Below are positions 35,241 through 43,967 of a stretch of DNA of 59,999 bases, in pieces (position 1 is the stretch's first letter; each line of letters begins with the position of its first letter). Location of the stretch: positions 1-59,999 of the forward strand of contig NZ_JAGIQL010000021.1 in NCBI RefSeq assembly GCF_017813245.1. Direction: 5' to 3'. The notes under the pieces were generated by a model that was not told where the DNA came from, ran no database searches, and saw only the letters and a list, made by a program, of their open reading frames with translations. Origin of the DNA: Streptomyces montanisoli. GTDB lineage: Bacteria > Actinomycetota > Actinomycetes > Streptomycetales > Streptomycetaceae. The translations under genes and the position numbers were made by a program.

Positions 35241-36548
35241 ATGGCGGGCAGGCGGGCGCTCGGCAGGCGCTTCGGGTGGTTGTGGGCGTCCTACGCGGTC
35301 AGCGCGTACGGGACGGGGCTCGGGTTCGGGGCCTTTCCGCTGATCGCGATCCTCGTGCTGCACTCGGGGCCGACGGAGGTGGCCGCGCTGTCGGCCGCCG
35401 GCCGTGCGGTGGGCGCGGTGGTCGCGGTGCCGTTCGGCCCGTGGGTGGAGTTCCGGCGCAAGCGGCCGGTCATGGTGGCGGCGGATCTGATCCGCTTCGC
35501 GGCGATGGCGTCGGTCCCGGCCGCGTTCGCGCTCGGCCTGCTCACCTTCGTCCAGCTCCTCCTGGTCTCCGTCGTCGTCGCCGCGGCCAACATCGCGTTC
35601 AAGGCGGCGAGCGGCGCATATCTGAAATCGCTCGTTCCGCCGGCCGACCTGCTCGTCGCGAACGGCCGCTTCGAGTCCACGACCTGGACGGCGACGGTGG
35701 TCGGCCCGCCGCTCGGCGGGGCCGCGATCGGGCTCTTCGGGCCGGTGGCGACGGTGCTGGCCGACGCGGTCAGCTACCTGCTGTCGGCGCTGGGCATCCG
35801 CGCCATCGGCGGCCACGAGCCGCTCCCTGCGCCCGCCGCGCGGGCCGGTGCGGCACGGCTGCGAGCGGGTGACCTGCTCGAAGGGTGGCGCCACATCCTC
35901 GCCCACCGCACGCTGCGCCCGCTGTTCCTCAACTCGATCGTGGTCAACGGCCTGATCATGGCCTCGGAGCCGCTGCTCGCCGTGCTGCTGCTCGGCCGCC
36001 TCGGGTTCGCCCCGTGGCAGTACGGTCTCGTGTTCGCGGCCCCCTGCGTCGGCGGTCTCGTCGGCTCGCGCCTCGCGAGCAGGCTCGTGACGCGGTTCGG
36101 GCAGCGCGAGGTGCTGCTCGTCAGCGGCGCGCTGCGGGCGTGCTGGCCGGTGGGCCTCGCGTTCGTGCAGCCCGGCGTCCCCGGGATGGTGCTCGTCATC
36201 GCCGTCCAGCTCGGGCTGGTGACCTGCTGCGGCGTCTTCAACCCGGTGCTGGCCACCTACCGGCTCGACCACACCGACCCGGGCCGGGTCTCGCGCATGC
36301 TGTCGGCCTGGTCGGTCAGCAGCAGCGCCGCCATCGCGGCCCTGACCGCCGCGTGGGGGCTGCTCGCCGCCGTCGCCGGCGCCCGCACCGCGATCGCGGC
36401 GGCCGGGGTCATCCTCCTCGCCACGCCGCTGCTGCTCCCGCGCCGCGCGAAGGACCGTCACGGCGAGAACGGGGCCGGGGCCGGGGCAGACGACGGGGCC
36501 GGCGCTGTGAGCCTCGCGGCTCGGGAGACCGCCGCCGACCAGGCCTGA
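35241..36548 (+). CDS. MFS transporter (MFS_3, macrolide/siderophore-exporter-like)
   Basis: 435 residues with about 11-12 membrane segments. LWASYAVSAYGTGLGFGAFPL and the VPFGPWVEFRRKRPVMVAADL motif-A loop resemble the MFS_3 exporters. The charged C-terminal tail is short. It lies next to the divergent LysR gene. The substrate is unknown. The ATG follows a G-rich leader. Confidence 0.83.
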   Translation: MAGRRALGRRFGWLWASYAVSAYGTGLGFGAFPLIAILVLHSGPTEVAALSAAGRAVGAVVAVPFGPWVEFRRKRPVMVAADLIRFAAMASVPAAFALGLLTFVQLLLVSVVVAAANIAFKAASGAYLKSLVPPADLLVANGRFESTTWTATVVGPPLGGAAIGLFGPVATVLADAVSYLLSALGIRAIGGHEPLPAPAARAGAARLRAGDLLEGWRHILAHRTLRPLFLNSIVVNGLIMASEPLLAVLLLGRLGFAPWQYGLVFAAPCVGGLVGSRLASRLVTRFGQREVLLVSGALRACWPVGLAFVQPGVPGMVLVIAVQLGLVTCCGVFNPVLATYRLDHTDPGRVSRMLSAWSVSSSAAIAALTAAWGLLAAVAGARTAIAAAGVILLATPLLLPRRAKDRHGENGAGAGADDGAGAVSLAARETAADQA

Positions 36549-36648
36549 AAACCGTGGATGGAACCCGCTGCGGCCCTGGTGGCGTTGTAGGGGGTGGCGG
36601 TAGCTTTCCGTACCGCCACCAGTGCACACGACGAAAGGGACAATTCCC

Positions 36649-37224
36649 ATGGCTGTAAGCCTGTCCAAGGGCGGCAACGTCTCGCTCACGAAGGAGGCCC
36701 CCGGCCTCACCGCCGTCACGGTCGGCCTCGGCTGGGACGTCCGCACCACGACCGGCAAGGACTTCGACCTCGACGCCTCGGCGATCGCGGTGAAGGCCGA
36801 CGGCAAGGTCGTGTCGGACGGTCACTTCATCTTCTTCAACAACAAGTCCGCCCCGGACCAGTCCATCGTGCACACCGGTGACAACCTCACCGGCCAGGGC
36901 GAGGGCGACGACGAGCAGATCAACGTCAACCTCGCGGCCCTGCCCGCCGACTGCGACAAGGTCGTCTTCCCCGTCTCCATCTACGACGCGGACAGCCGCC
37001 AGCAGAACTTCGGCCAGGTGCGCAACGCGTACATCCGCGTCGTCAACCAGGCAGGCGGCACCGAGATCGCCCGCTACGACCTGAGCGAGGACGCGGCGAC
37101 CGAGACCGCCATGGTCTTCGGCGAGCTGTACCGCAACGGCGCCGAGTGGAAGTTCCGCGCCGTCGGCCAGGGCTACGCCTCCGGACTCGTCGGCATCGCG
37201 ACGGACTTCGGCGTCAACCTCTGA
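36649..37224 (+). CDS. terD: TerD-family stress protein
   Basis: 191 residues, full-length TerD. Calcium-binding acidic motifs are visible: [11 protein letters not shown], a HFIFFNNK block, and [16 protein letters not shown]. TerD proteins are linked to tellurite resistance and, in Streptomyces, to calcium-dependent development. Good Shine-Dalgarno (GAAAGGGA). Monocistronic, followed by a hairpin. Confidence 0.93.
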   Translation: MAVSLSKGGNVSLTKEAPGLTAVTVGLGWDVRTTTGKDFDLDASAIAVKADGKVVSDGHFIFFNNKSAPDQSIVHTGDNLTGQGEGDDEQINVNLAALPADCDKVVFPVSIYDADSRQQNFGQVRNAYIRVVNQAGGTEIARYDLSEDAATETAMVFGELYRNGAEWKFRAVGQGYASGLVGIATDFGVNL

Positions 37225-37275
37225 ACGGTCCGGCGACGGGCCGACGGGGCCCGGCGAAGGAACGGCGCGAGCGTG

Positions 37276-37306
37276 GGGGTCCGGCCCGGAGTCGAGGCCG
37301 GGCCCC
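37276..37306. terminator. terD terminator hairpin
   Basis: An 11-bp stem with one G-U pair and a 9-base loop, between terD and the convergent peptidase gene. Confidence 0.65.
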
Positions 37307-37352
37307 TGTCGCGTCGGCCTCGCATGCGGCCTCGCATGCGGCCTGACGGGGC

Positions 37353-38783
37353 CTACAGCTCCGGCTTGCCCTGCCCGTACAGCCACGGCTGCCACACCTC
37401 GGCCGCCAGCCGCTTGCCGGCGGCGCCCGCCTGCTTCTGCGCGTACGCCGTGAAGTCCGCCGTCGTCGCGTTGCCGTAGCGGTGCGCGCGCGGCCAGCCG
37501 CGCAGGATCCGGAAGAACGCGGCATCGCCGACCACCTCGCGCAGCCGCTGCAGGACCATCGCGCCGCGCCCGTACACCGGGGGCCGCGATATGTCGGCGG
37601 CCGTGGGCGGCTTCGCCGGCGGGAACGCCCAGTTCGCGGCGGACGCGTACGCGTCGGCGAAGCTGCGTGCGAGCGGCACGCGGTCCTTGCCCGTGCGGCT
37701 GTCGAGCCACAGCCACGTCCCGTACGTGGCGAAGCCCTCGTTCAGCCACATGTCACGCCAGCTCGCCGGGGTCACGCAGTCGCCGTACCACTGGTGGGCC
37801 ATCTCGTGGACGAGCGTGGCCGTGCCCTCGGGGCCCGGCAGGAACGGCCGGTTCTGCGTCTCCAGCGCGTACCCCGAGTCGCCGGTGCGGCCGATGATCA
37901 CACCGGTCGACGAGAACGGGTAGGGGCCGAACGTCTTCTCCTCCCACGCCACGATCCCCGGCAGGGCGTCGAGCAGCCGCTTCCCGCCCGCGCCGGCTCG
38001 CGGATCGGTCGCGGTGAAGGCGGTGAGCGCGGGGCCGCCGCCGGCGCGCGCGAGGCGGGTGCGGTGCGTCGCGTACGGGCCGATCACCAGCGTCGCCAGG
38101 TAGGTCGCCATCGGATACCCGGTGTGCCAGGTGTAGGTGGTGCGCCCCGCGTTGCGGCGCGTGGCGCGCAGCTCGCCGTTGGAGACCGCCGTGAGCCCCT
38201 CGGGCACGCTGACGCTGACGTCGTACGTGGCCTTGTCGCCCGGGCGGTCGTCGGACGGGAACCACGCCATGGCGCCGGTCGGCTCGCCGAGCGCCGCGAC
38301 GCGGCGTCCGCCGTCGGACGCGAGCCAGCCCTCCTGCGAGCCGTCGGGGTCGGTGATCCGGCGCGGCACCCCCGCGTAGTGCACGACGGCGCGGAAGGAG
38401 CGGCCGGGCGCCGGGGCGTGGCGCGGGTGCAGCGTCAGCTTCGCGGCCGACCTGGTGACGGCGGCGGGGTCGCCGTCCACGGAGGCCGACGAGACGTTCA
38501 TTCCGTCGAGGTCGAGGGAGAGCGAGCCGAGTCTCCTGTTCGCGCGCGCCGTGATCTCGGCGGTGCCGGTGAGCCGGCCGGTGGACGGCGCGTACGAGAG
38601 GGTGAGGGCGTAGTGGGTGGCGTCGTAGTCCCGGCTGCCGACGGGGAAGTACGGGTCGTCCGCTCCGGGGAGGCGGCCGATGCCGCTCGACCCGGAGCAG
38701 GCCGCCATGACGAGGGCGACGGCGAGGGGCACGGCGGCGGCGCGGGTGAGGGGCGCACGCCCGCAGCGTATTCGGGTGGCCAC
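37353..38783 (-). CDS. M1-family metallopeptidase, lipoprotein
   Basis: 476 residues. Lipobox VMAAC near residue 27, so the protein is membrane-anchored outside the cell. The beta-saddle N-domain (about 50-230) is followed by a thermolysin-like domain with the zinc motif HEMAHQWYGD (His326, His330) and the third ligand Glu349 in NEG. The GAMEN motif is replaced by a GYALETQN segment. It is shorter than PepN because the C-terminal helical domain is missing. The GTG start gives a standard signal peptide; longer open-frame versions overlap other genes. Confidence 0.9.
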   Translation of the reverse strand: MATRIRCGRAPLTRAAAVPLAVALVMAACSGSSGIGRLPGADDPYFPVGSRDYDATHYALTLSYAPSTGRLTGTAEITARANRRLGSLSLDLDGMNVSSASVDGDPAAVTRSAAKLTLHPRHAPAPGRSFRAVVHYAGVPRRITDPDGSQEGWLASDGGRRVAALGEPTGAMAWFPSDDRPGDKATYDVSVSVPEGLTAVSNGELRATRRNAGRTTYTWHTGYPMATYLATLVIGPYATHRTRLARAGGGPALTAFTATDPRAGAGGKRLLDALPGIVAWEEKTFGPYPFSSTGVIIGRTGDSGYALETQNRPFLPGPEGTATLVHEMAHQWYGDCVTPASWRDMWLNEGFATYGTWLWLDSRTGKDRVPLARSFADAYASAANWAFPPAKPPTAADISRPPVYGRGAMVLQRLREVVGDAAFFRILRGWPRAHRYGNATTADFTAYAQKQAGAAGKRLAAEVWQPWLYGQGKPEL

Positions 38784-38930
38784 GCGCTGATCGTAAGCAG
38801 GACGGGGCGCGGGCGCAGCGGCTGCGACGGCACGATACGTACGGGGCCGCGCGGCCCGCGCGCCCAGCCGCACACGGGCATCGCCCGATCGGCGCAGTGG
38901 CGTGGCCGGGCGGCATGGCACGATCGGCGG

Positions 38931-39428
38931 GTGCTCGACATCGGCTACTCGCTCTCCCGCCGCTTCCCGGACCCGCCGCAGACGGACTACCGCTCGGCGG
39001 ACTCCCGCGCGCTGCGCCACGACCTGTTCTGCGGAGACGTGTACCTCGCCGACACGGCGGCCGACCGGGAGCTGTCCACAGCCTGGGGATGGGTGCCCGT
39101 GCTCGACTTCGCGTGGGCGCTGTGCGACATCGTGGAGCGGCTGGATCGAGACCCGCGCGGCAACCGCGCCGCCCGCCCGCAACACGCGGACCTGGACTTC
39201 ACGGAGTCGAGCGACCGCATGCTCTTCACGCGGCGCTTCGGCTGGGTGGACGTGGAGGCCGACTGGATGGCGCGCGACGAACCACCGCTCACGTTCAACC
39301 ACGGCCTGCTGCGGCGCGAGGCACGGGACTTCCTGCACGACCTGATCGCCGACCTCACGGACATGCACGAGGGCCTGGCGGACAACGTACTGGTATGGGA
39401 CCTGCAGGCGCGGTTCCCGCGCACGTAG
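38931..39428 (+). CDS. conserved hypothetical protein
   Basis: 165 residues from GTG 38931. Soluble, acidic, with LCDIVERLD and a WVDVEADWM segment. No domain recognised. Codon usage follows that of neighbouring genes (third-position GC bias), so it is likely real. Divergent from the M1 peptidase gene. Confidence 0.65.
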   Translation: MLDIGYSLSRRFPDPPQTDYRSADSRALRHDLFCGDVYLADTAADRELSTAWGWVPVLDFAWALCDIVERLDRDPRGNRAARPQHADLDFTESSDRMLFTRRFGWVDVEADWMARDEPPLTFNHGLLRREARDFLHDLIADLTDMHEGLADNVLVWDLQARFPRT

Positions 39429-39454
39429 CGGCCGTTCGGCCGGCCGTGGGGTCG

Positions 39455-39874
39455 TCAGCCGGCGTCGAGCGCGTGGCCCGTCGTCGCGTCGACGTGGCCG
39501 GGGACCTCGTCGTGGCGGTCGCCGACGGACAGCGTGCCGGTGGGCTCGAACAGCAGGATCGACGCGCCTGCCGGCGACGAGGGCTTGTGCTCGACGCCGC
39601 GCGGCACGACGAACACCGAGCCGCGCGTGAGCCGTACCGTCCGCTCGCCCTCCAGGCCGCGCAGGGCGATCGTCAATTCGCCGTCGAGCAGCAGGAAGAA
39701 CTCGTCCGTGGTCTCGTGCACATGCCACACATGGTCGCCCGCGACCTTCGCGACGCGCACGTCGTAGTCGTTCACCCGGGTCACGATCCGCGGGCTCCAC
39801 AGGTCGCCGAAGCCCGCCAGGGCCTCCGCGAGGTCGATGGGCTGCCGGCCGTCCTTCGCTCGCTGCTCGTCCAT
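39455..39874 (-). CDS. cupin-domain protein
   Basis: 139 residues. A single cupin barrel with the metal-type motif VWHVHETTDEFFLLLDGELTI-like block (His-x-His and Glu present) and VPRGVEHKP. Small mannose-isomerase-like cupins of this type have varied, mostly unknown roles. The ATG at 39874 is used. Confidence 0.85.
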   Translation of the reverse strand: MDEQRAKDGRQPIDLAEALAGFGDLWSPRIVTRVNDYDVRVAKVAGDHVWHVHETTDEFFLLLDGELTIALRGLEGERTVRLTRGSVFVVPRGVEHKPSSPAGASILLFEPTGTLSVGDRHDEVPGHVDATTGHALDAG

Positions 39875-39977
39875 GGGTCCATGGTCGCCGCCGCATGCCT
39901 CCTCTCGCCAGGGGGCGCCGGCGCACGACCCGCGCGGTGGCGGGGCCCCGCGAGGCGGCGTCTGCTTGGATCGGCGT

Positions 39978-40580
39978 ATGAGCGAAGAAGCCACGCGGAA
40001 CATCGGGATCCTGCTGTTCCCGGACGTCGAGGAGCTGGACGCGATCGGCCCGTGGGAGGTCCTGGCGTTCTGGACGCGGACCTTCCCGGACGACGGGTGG
40101 CGCGTGTTCTGCCTCTCCGCCGACGGCGCCCCCGTGACGTGCGCGAAGGGCCTGACCGTCCAGGCGCACCACTCGATGGCCGACGCGCCACCGCTGGACG
40201 TGCTGCTCCATCCCGGCGGCCAGGGGACGCGTCCGCTGCTCCGTGACGAGCGGCACCTGGAGTGGGTGCGGTCGCAGCGGCGCGCGGCCCCGCTGATGAC
40301 CAGCGTGTGCACGGGGTCGCTGGTCTACGCGGCGGCGGGGCTGCTGGCCGGGCGGCCCGCCACCACGCACTGGGGCTCGCTCGATCTGCTCGCGGAGCTC
40401 GACCCGACGATCGACGTGCGGGCCGACGACCGGTTCGTCGACGACGGCGACGTCGTCACCTCGGCCGGGGTCTCGGCCGGCATCGACATGGCTCTCCACC
40501 TCGTCGCGCGGCTCGCTTCCGCCGAGCGTGCGCGCGAGGTGCGGCGCGGCATCCAGTACGACCCGCGGCCGCCGGTCTGA
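39978..40580 (+). CDS. DJ-1/PfpI-family protein
   Basis: 200 residues. Contains the nucleophile elbow SVCTGSLVYAAAG with the conserved Cys, a catalytic acid region near IGILLFPDVEELDAIGPWEV, and HWGSLDLLAEL. The best match is the isonitrile hydratase/ThiJ subgroup. Divergent from the cupin gene. Possible leaderless start (TTGGAT six bases before the ATG). Confidence 0.85.
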   Translation: MSEEATRNIGILLFPDVEELDAIGPWEVLAFWTRTFPDDGWRVFCLSADGAPVTCAKGLTVQAHHSMADAPPLDVLLHPGGQGTRPLLRDERHLEWVRSQRRAAPLMTSVCTGSLVYAAAGLLAGRPATTHWGSLDLLAELDPTIDVRADDRFVDDGDVVTSAGVSAGIDMALHLVARLASAERAREVRRGIQYDPRPPV

Positions 40581-40951
40581 GACGGCCGGCCGGCGGCCTG
40601 AGACGCCCGGCCGGCGGGCCTGGCTCTCCGGACGGACAAGACGGGCGATTCACGGGCGATTACCGGACGAGTGGGGAGCCTGCCAGGCCGGGCGCGCGCC
40701 GACGCACTGCGGTCTCCGGACCGCCCGGCAGTACCGCACGCGTCGTAAACCAGCCACCCGGCGGGGATCCACCGGCGGGTTTCTGTGATACGAGGAGGGG
40801 GGCGAGAAACGCAGGTCGAGCGCTCCCCCGCTCCGACCGCGCACCGCCCCGGGCGGCCGCTCCCGCACCTGAAACGGGAGCGGCCGCCGCGTGCACGGTG
40901 CCGCACCACGGCTCGACGCCGATCACGGCGGCTCCGTACCACGTCGTCAGA
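40581..40951. other. intergenic region upstream of sigK
   Basis: No convincing gene. Begins with imperfect tandem repeats of a GGCCGGC-rich unit (40583-40618). Includes two copies of ACGGGCGATT (about 40640-40660) and a strong hairpin listed separately. Confidence 0.5.
40852..40888. terminator. strong hairpin before the sigK promoter
   Basis: A 14-bp perfect stem (40852-40865 with 40875-40888) and 9-base loop. It may insulate sigK from upstream transcription. Confidence 0.65.
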
Positions 40952-40979
40952 CCAATCCCGCCCACCCGTGGCAACGAAG
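40952..40979 (+). promoter_or_regulatory. SigK-type promoter of sigK-rskA
   Basis: CCAATCC (40952-40958), 16 bp, CGAAG (40975-40979). The same two boxes with the same spacing occur at two other genes of this locus. It implies autoregulation and a leader of about 55 bases. Confidence 0.65.
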
Positions 40980-41040
40980 AACCATTGACGTTCTGCGGAC
41001 GAATGCCGCGTGCGAAAGACCACATCCGGAGGAGAGCCGC

Positions 41041-41625
41041 GTGAAAGAGGCCGTTCATATCGGCGGGTCCGTGCCCGTGGGGCCAGATCTGGAGGAGTTG
41101 CTCGGCCAAACGGCCCGCGGCGACCAGGATGCCTTCTCACGCGTCTACGACATGGTGTCCGGGCCCGTACTCGGGCTGGTGCGCTCCGTGCTGCGCGATC
41201 CGGCGCAGTCCGAGGAGGTCACCCAGGAGGTGCTGCTCGAGGTCTGGCGCACGGCGGCCAGGTTCCGGCACGACAAGGGCAGCGGCATGACGTGGGTGCT
41301 GACCCTCGCCCACCGGCGGGCCGTGGACCGCGTGAGGTCCGTACAGGCCGCGAGCGACCGCGAGGAGAAGGCCGCGCTGCTGGCACGCACGCCGTCCTTC
41401 GACGAGGTCACCGAGCAGGTGGAGGCGAGGCTCGAACGCGAGCAGGTGCGGCGCTGCCTGCGCACCCTCACCGAACTCCAGCGGCAGTCCGTGACGCTCG
41501 CGTACTACCAGGGACTGCTCTACCGGGAGGTCGCCGAGCTGCTCTCGGTGCCGCTCGGCACCGTCAAGACGCGACTGCGTGACGGTCTGATCCGACTGCG
41601 TGACTGCCTGGGGGTGACGGTATGA
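41041..41625 (+). CDS. sigK: ECF sigma factor, SigK type
   Basis: 194 residues. Sigma region 2 (DAFSRVYDMVSGPVLGLVRS with EEVTQEVLLEVWRTAARF) and region 4 (TELQRQSVTLAYYQGLLYRE, then LSVPLGTVKTRLRDG). The GTG follows GGAGGAG. An anti-sigma gene overlaps its stop (ATGA). Sequence features and the flanking FAS1, amine oxidase, DUF1365, CFA and DUF1295 genes match the mycobacterial sigK locus, so the SigK assignment is well supported. Confidence 0.88.
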   Translation: MKEAVHIGGSVPVGPDLEELLGQTARGDQDAFSRVYDMVSGPVLGLVRSVLRDPAQSEEVTQEVLLEVWRTAARFRHDKGSGMTWVLTLAHRRAVDRVRSVQAASDREEKAALLARTPSFDEVTEQVEARLEREQVRRCLRTLTELQRQSVTLAYYQGLLYREVAELLSVPLGTVKTRLRDGLIRLRDCLGVTV

Positions 41626-42374
41626 CCACCGCTGATCTGCACACCCTGACCGGTGCCTACGCGTTGCACGCGCTGGGCCCCGAGGAGCGTGCCGAGTTCG
41701 AGCGCCATCTCCTCGCCTGCCCGGCCTGCGCGCAGGAGGTCGCCGAGCTGTCGGCGACCGCCACGCGGCTCGGCCTCGCCGTGTCCCTCGTCCCGCCCGA
41801 CCACCTCAAGCAGCAGGTGCTCCAGCGCGTCGCGACCGAGCGCCAGCTGCCGCCCGAGGTGGCGACGTCCGCGCGGCCGGGCGCGGGCGCCCGGCGCCGG
41901 CGCGCGCTGACACGGTGGGCGCTCGCGGCGTGCATCGCGGGAGCCGCCGCACTCGGCGGCGTGGCCGTCTGGCAGCACCAGGAGGCGCAGGACGCCCGCG
42001 CCCAGGCGCAGAGCGTCATACAGGACTCGCACAACCTGGCCGCCGTGCTGTCCGCTCCTGACGCGCGGACCACGGCCGGCAAGCTCAGCGACGGGGCGAC
42101 CGGCACGGTCGTCGTCTCCCGCTCGCAGGACAGAGCGGCGTTCATCGCGTCCGGGCTGCCGACACCGCCGAGCGGCAAGACGTACCAGCTCTGGTACGAC
42201 GACGCGGGCACGATGCGATCCGCCGGGCTGCTGAATCCGTCGGCCGCCTCGCAGGCGGTGCTGCTGACGGGCCACGTCGGGCAGGCGTCCGCCATGGGCA
42301 TCACGGTGGAACCGGCGGGCGGTTCCGCCGCGCCGACGACGACTCCGCTCGCCCTGATGAAGTTCCCCGCGTAG
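41622..42374 (+). CDS. rskA: anti-sigma-K factor RskA
   Basis: 250 residues. Cytoplasmic zinc anti-sigma domain (His29-x3-Cys33-x2-Cys36 in HLLACPAC), one membrane helix (about 103-122), and the outer RskA domain (GKTYQLWYDDAGTMRSAGLL). It holds SigK until proteolysis or redox change releases it. The ATG overlaps the sigK stop by four bases, giving coupled synthesis. Confidence 0.93.
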   Translation: MTTADLHTLTGAYALHALGPEERAEFERHLLACPACAQEVAELSATATRLGLAVSLVPPDHLKQQVLQRVATERQLPPEVATSARPGAGARRRRALTRWALAACIAGAAALGGVAVWQHQEAQDARAQAQSVIQDSHNLAAVLSAPDARTTAGKLSDGATGTVVVSRSQDRAAFIASGLPTPPSGKTYQLWYDDAGTMRSAGLLNPSAASQAVLLTGHVGQASAMGITVEPAGGSAAPTTTPLALMKFPA

Positions 42375-42539
42375 CCGAGCCGATTTCGAGGCCCCCGGTG
42401 CTCAGCCGGGCGCCGCGCCCACAGCGGCGGGCGCGGCAAGGGAGGGCGGTCACCCTGGCGGGGGTGGCCGCCCTTTCCTGTCCGTCCCCTGTCCGTCCCT
42501 GTCCGTACAGCCGGATTCCCCCTCGCCGGCTCGGCACAC

Positions 42540-43049
42540 CTAGGAACGTGGGCCGGTGCCGGCCGCCGGACCCGTCCAGGAGATCTCGAAGTACTTCAGG
42601 CGCTCGTCCTCACCCGCAGGACGCATGCCGGCCGCCGTCATGACGTGGTGGGACGGGGTGTTGTCGTGGTCGGCATCACCCTTCACGGACGTGACGCCGT
42701 GCGCCCGCGCGAACCGCAGGAGTTCACGCAGGGCTTCGGAGGCGTAGCTCCTGCCCCGCGCCGACGGAACGAGGCCGTAGCCGATGGTGACGCTGCCGTT
42801 CTCGTCCGGCGGCCCGTGGAAGCCGAGGCCGCCGATCGCCCGGCCGTCCTCGCGGCGGCGGATCTCGTAGTTGCCGAACGGCCGCGGATCGCCGGTTGCC
42901 GCGCAGGCCTCGACGAAGCGCCTGGCGGCGATCACATCGCCGGGGGTGGGATAGCCGGGCGCCCATCGGTCGCCGCTGTCCGCCTCGCCCGACACGACGC
43001 GCTCGGCCTCGCCGGCGGTCATCGGATGCAGTATGAGCCGCGCTGTCAC
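42540..43049 (-). CDS. GNAT-family N-acetyltransferase (RimJ-like)
   Basis: 169 residues. RLILHPMTAGEAERVVSG at the start, then the acetyl-CoA region IGYGLVPSARGRSYASEALR, and GMRPAGEDERLKYFEI. It resembles RimJ/RimL-type acetyltransferases. GTG 43049 is used; GTG 43061 is an alternative. No SigK-type promoter is seen, so it may simply be a lodger in the locus. Confidence 0.82.
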   Translation of the reverse strand: MTARLILHPMTAGEAERVVSGEADSGDRWAPGYPTPGDVIAARRFVEACAATGDPRPFGNYEIRRREDGRAIGGLGFHGPPDENGSVTIGYGLVPSARGRSYASEALRELLRFARAHGVTSVKGDADHDNTPSHHVMTAAGMRPAGEDERLKYFEISWTGPAAGTGPRS

Positions 43050-43214
43050 AAGGGGATTCACACCGGCGAGGAGTATCACGCGGGAGAACCGGCCCGCACG
43101 CGAATTGCGGCGCCGACGCACCGCATCCCCGCACGCGAGGAAGGCGCGTACGGGGATGCGGTACGGGATGCGGCGCGGTGTGGCTCGGCGCGGTGCGGTG
43201 CGGTGCGGCCGGTA

Positions 43215-43874
43215 CTAGCTCTTCGGCGGCATCAGGACGCTGTCGATGATGTACACGGTCGCGTTCGCGGTCGGCACGTTGCCGCAGACGATGTTCGCCG
43301 TCTTGTTCACCTTGAACGACTCGCCGGAGCCGGACGTCATGACCTTCTGCTTCTCCAGGGTGGTGAAGGAGCCGTTGGACAGCTGCGACGGCGTCACCTT
43401 CTGGCCCACCACGTGGTAGGTGAGGATCTTCGTCAGCATCGCCTTGTTGCTGAGAACCTTGTCAAGCTGCGCCTTCGGGATCTTCGCGAACGCCTCGTTG
43501 GTGGGCGCGAAGACCGTGATGTTCTTCGCGTTGTTCAGCGTGTCGACGAGTCCGGCCTTCTTCACGGCCGTCACCAGCGTGGACAGGTCGGGGTTGTTCG
43601 ACGCGGCGGTGGCGACCGGGTCCTTCGCCATGCCGTTGAAGCTGCCCGCGCCGGTCTTCGGGACGGACGAGCAGGCCGGGCCGAACGGCTGGTCCATCGC
43701 CGTACTGGACGCGGACGTGGACGGCATGGCGGCCGACGACGAGGCGGTCGCGGACGCGCCCGAACCGCTGCTGTTGCTCTTCCCGCTGTCGCTCGAGCAC
43801 GCGGTGAGGACCACCGGCAGCGTGATGGCGGCGGCGGCGATAGCGGCGGTGCGCTGGAATCGCTTGGCGAGCAT
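43215..43874 (-). CDS. FAS1 (fasciclin) lipoprotein, MPT70/MPT83-like
   Basis: 219 residues. Lipobox LTAC, a Ser/Ala linker (about 28-60), then one FAS1 domain with AKNITVFAPTNEAFAKIP and the YHVVGQKVTP motif. In mycobacteria the MPT70/MPT83 FAS1 proteins are the best-known SigK targets. The gene has AGAAGGAG upstream and a SigK-type promoter with a short leader. Probably a surface adhesion or matrix protein. Confidence 0.9.
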   Translation of the reverse strand: MLAKRFQRTAAIAAAAITLPVVLTACSSDSGKSNSSGSGASATASSSAAMPSTSASSTAMDQPFGPACSSVPKTGAGSFNGMAKDPVATAASNNPDLSTLVTAVKKAGLVDTLNNAKNITVFAPTNEAFAKIPKAQLDKVLSNKAMLTKILTYHVVGQKVTPSQLSNGSFTTLEKQKVMTSGSGESFKVNKTANIVCGNVPTANATVYIIDSVLMPPKS

Positions 43875-43902
43875 GGCACTTCTCCTTCTGGGTGGCGCAC
43901 TT

Positions 43903-43931
43903 CTTCGTGCGCCGAGGGGGGTTGGGGTTGG
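43903..43931 (-). promoter_or_regulatory. SigK-type promoter of the FAS1 gene
   Basis: On the - strand CCAACCC, 17 bp, CGAAG. It is the weakest of the four copies (one change in the -35, one extra base of spacing). A GGCGCAC/GTGCGCC hairpin (43894-43913) overlaps the -10. Confidence 0.45.
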
Positions 43932-43967
43932 GTCTGACGTCGTGGTTTCGTGGGGCGGGCGGCTGTC

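Noticed and set aside
40581..40951. A small gene between the DJ-1 gene and sigK
   Set aside because: Frames are short, low-complexity and interrupted by the strong hairpin; no ribosome binding site followed by a plausible start.
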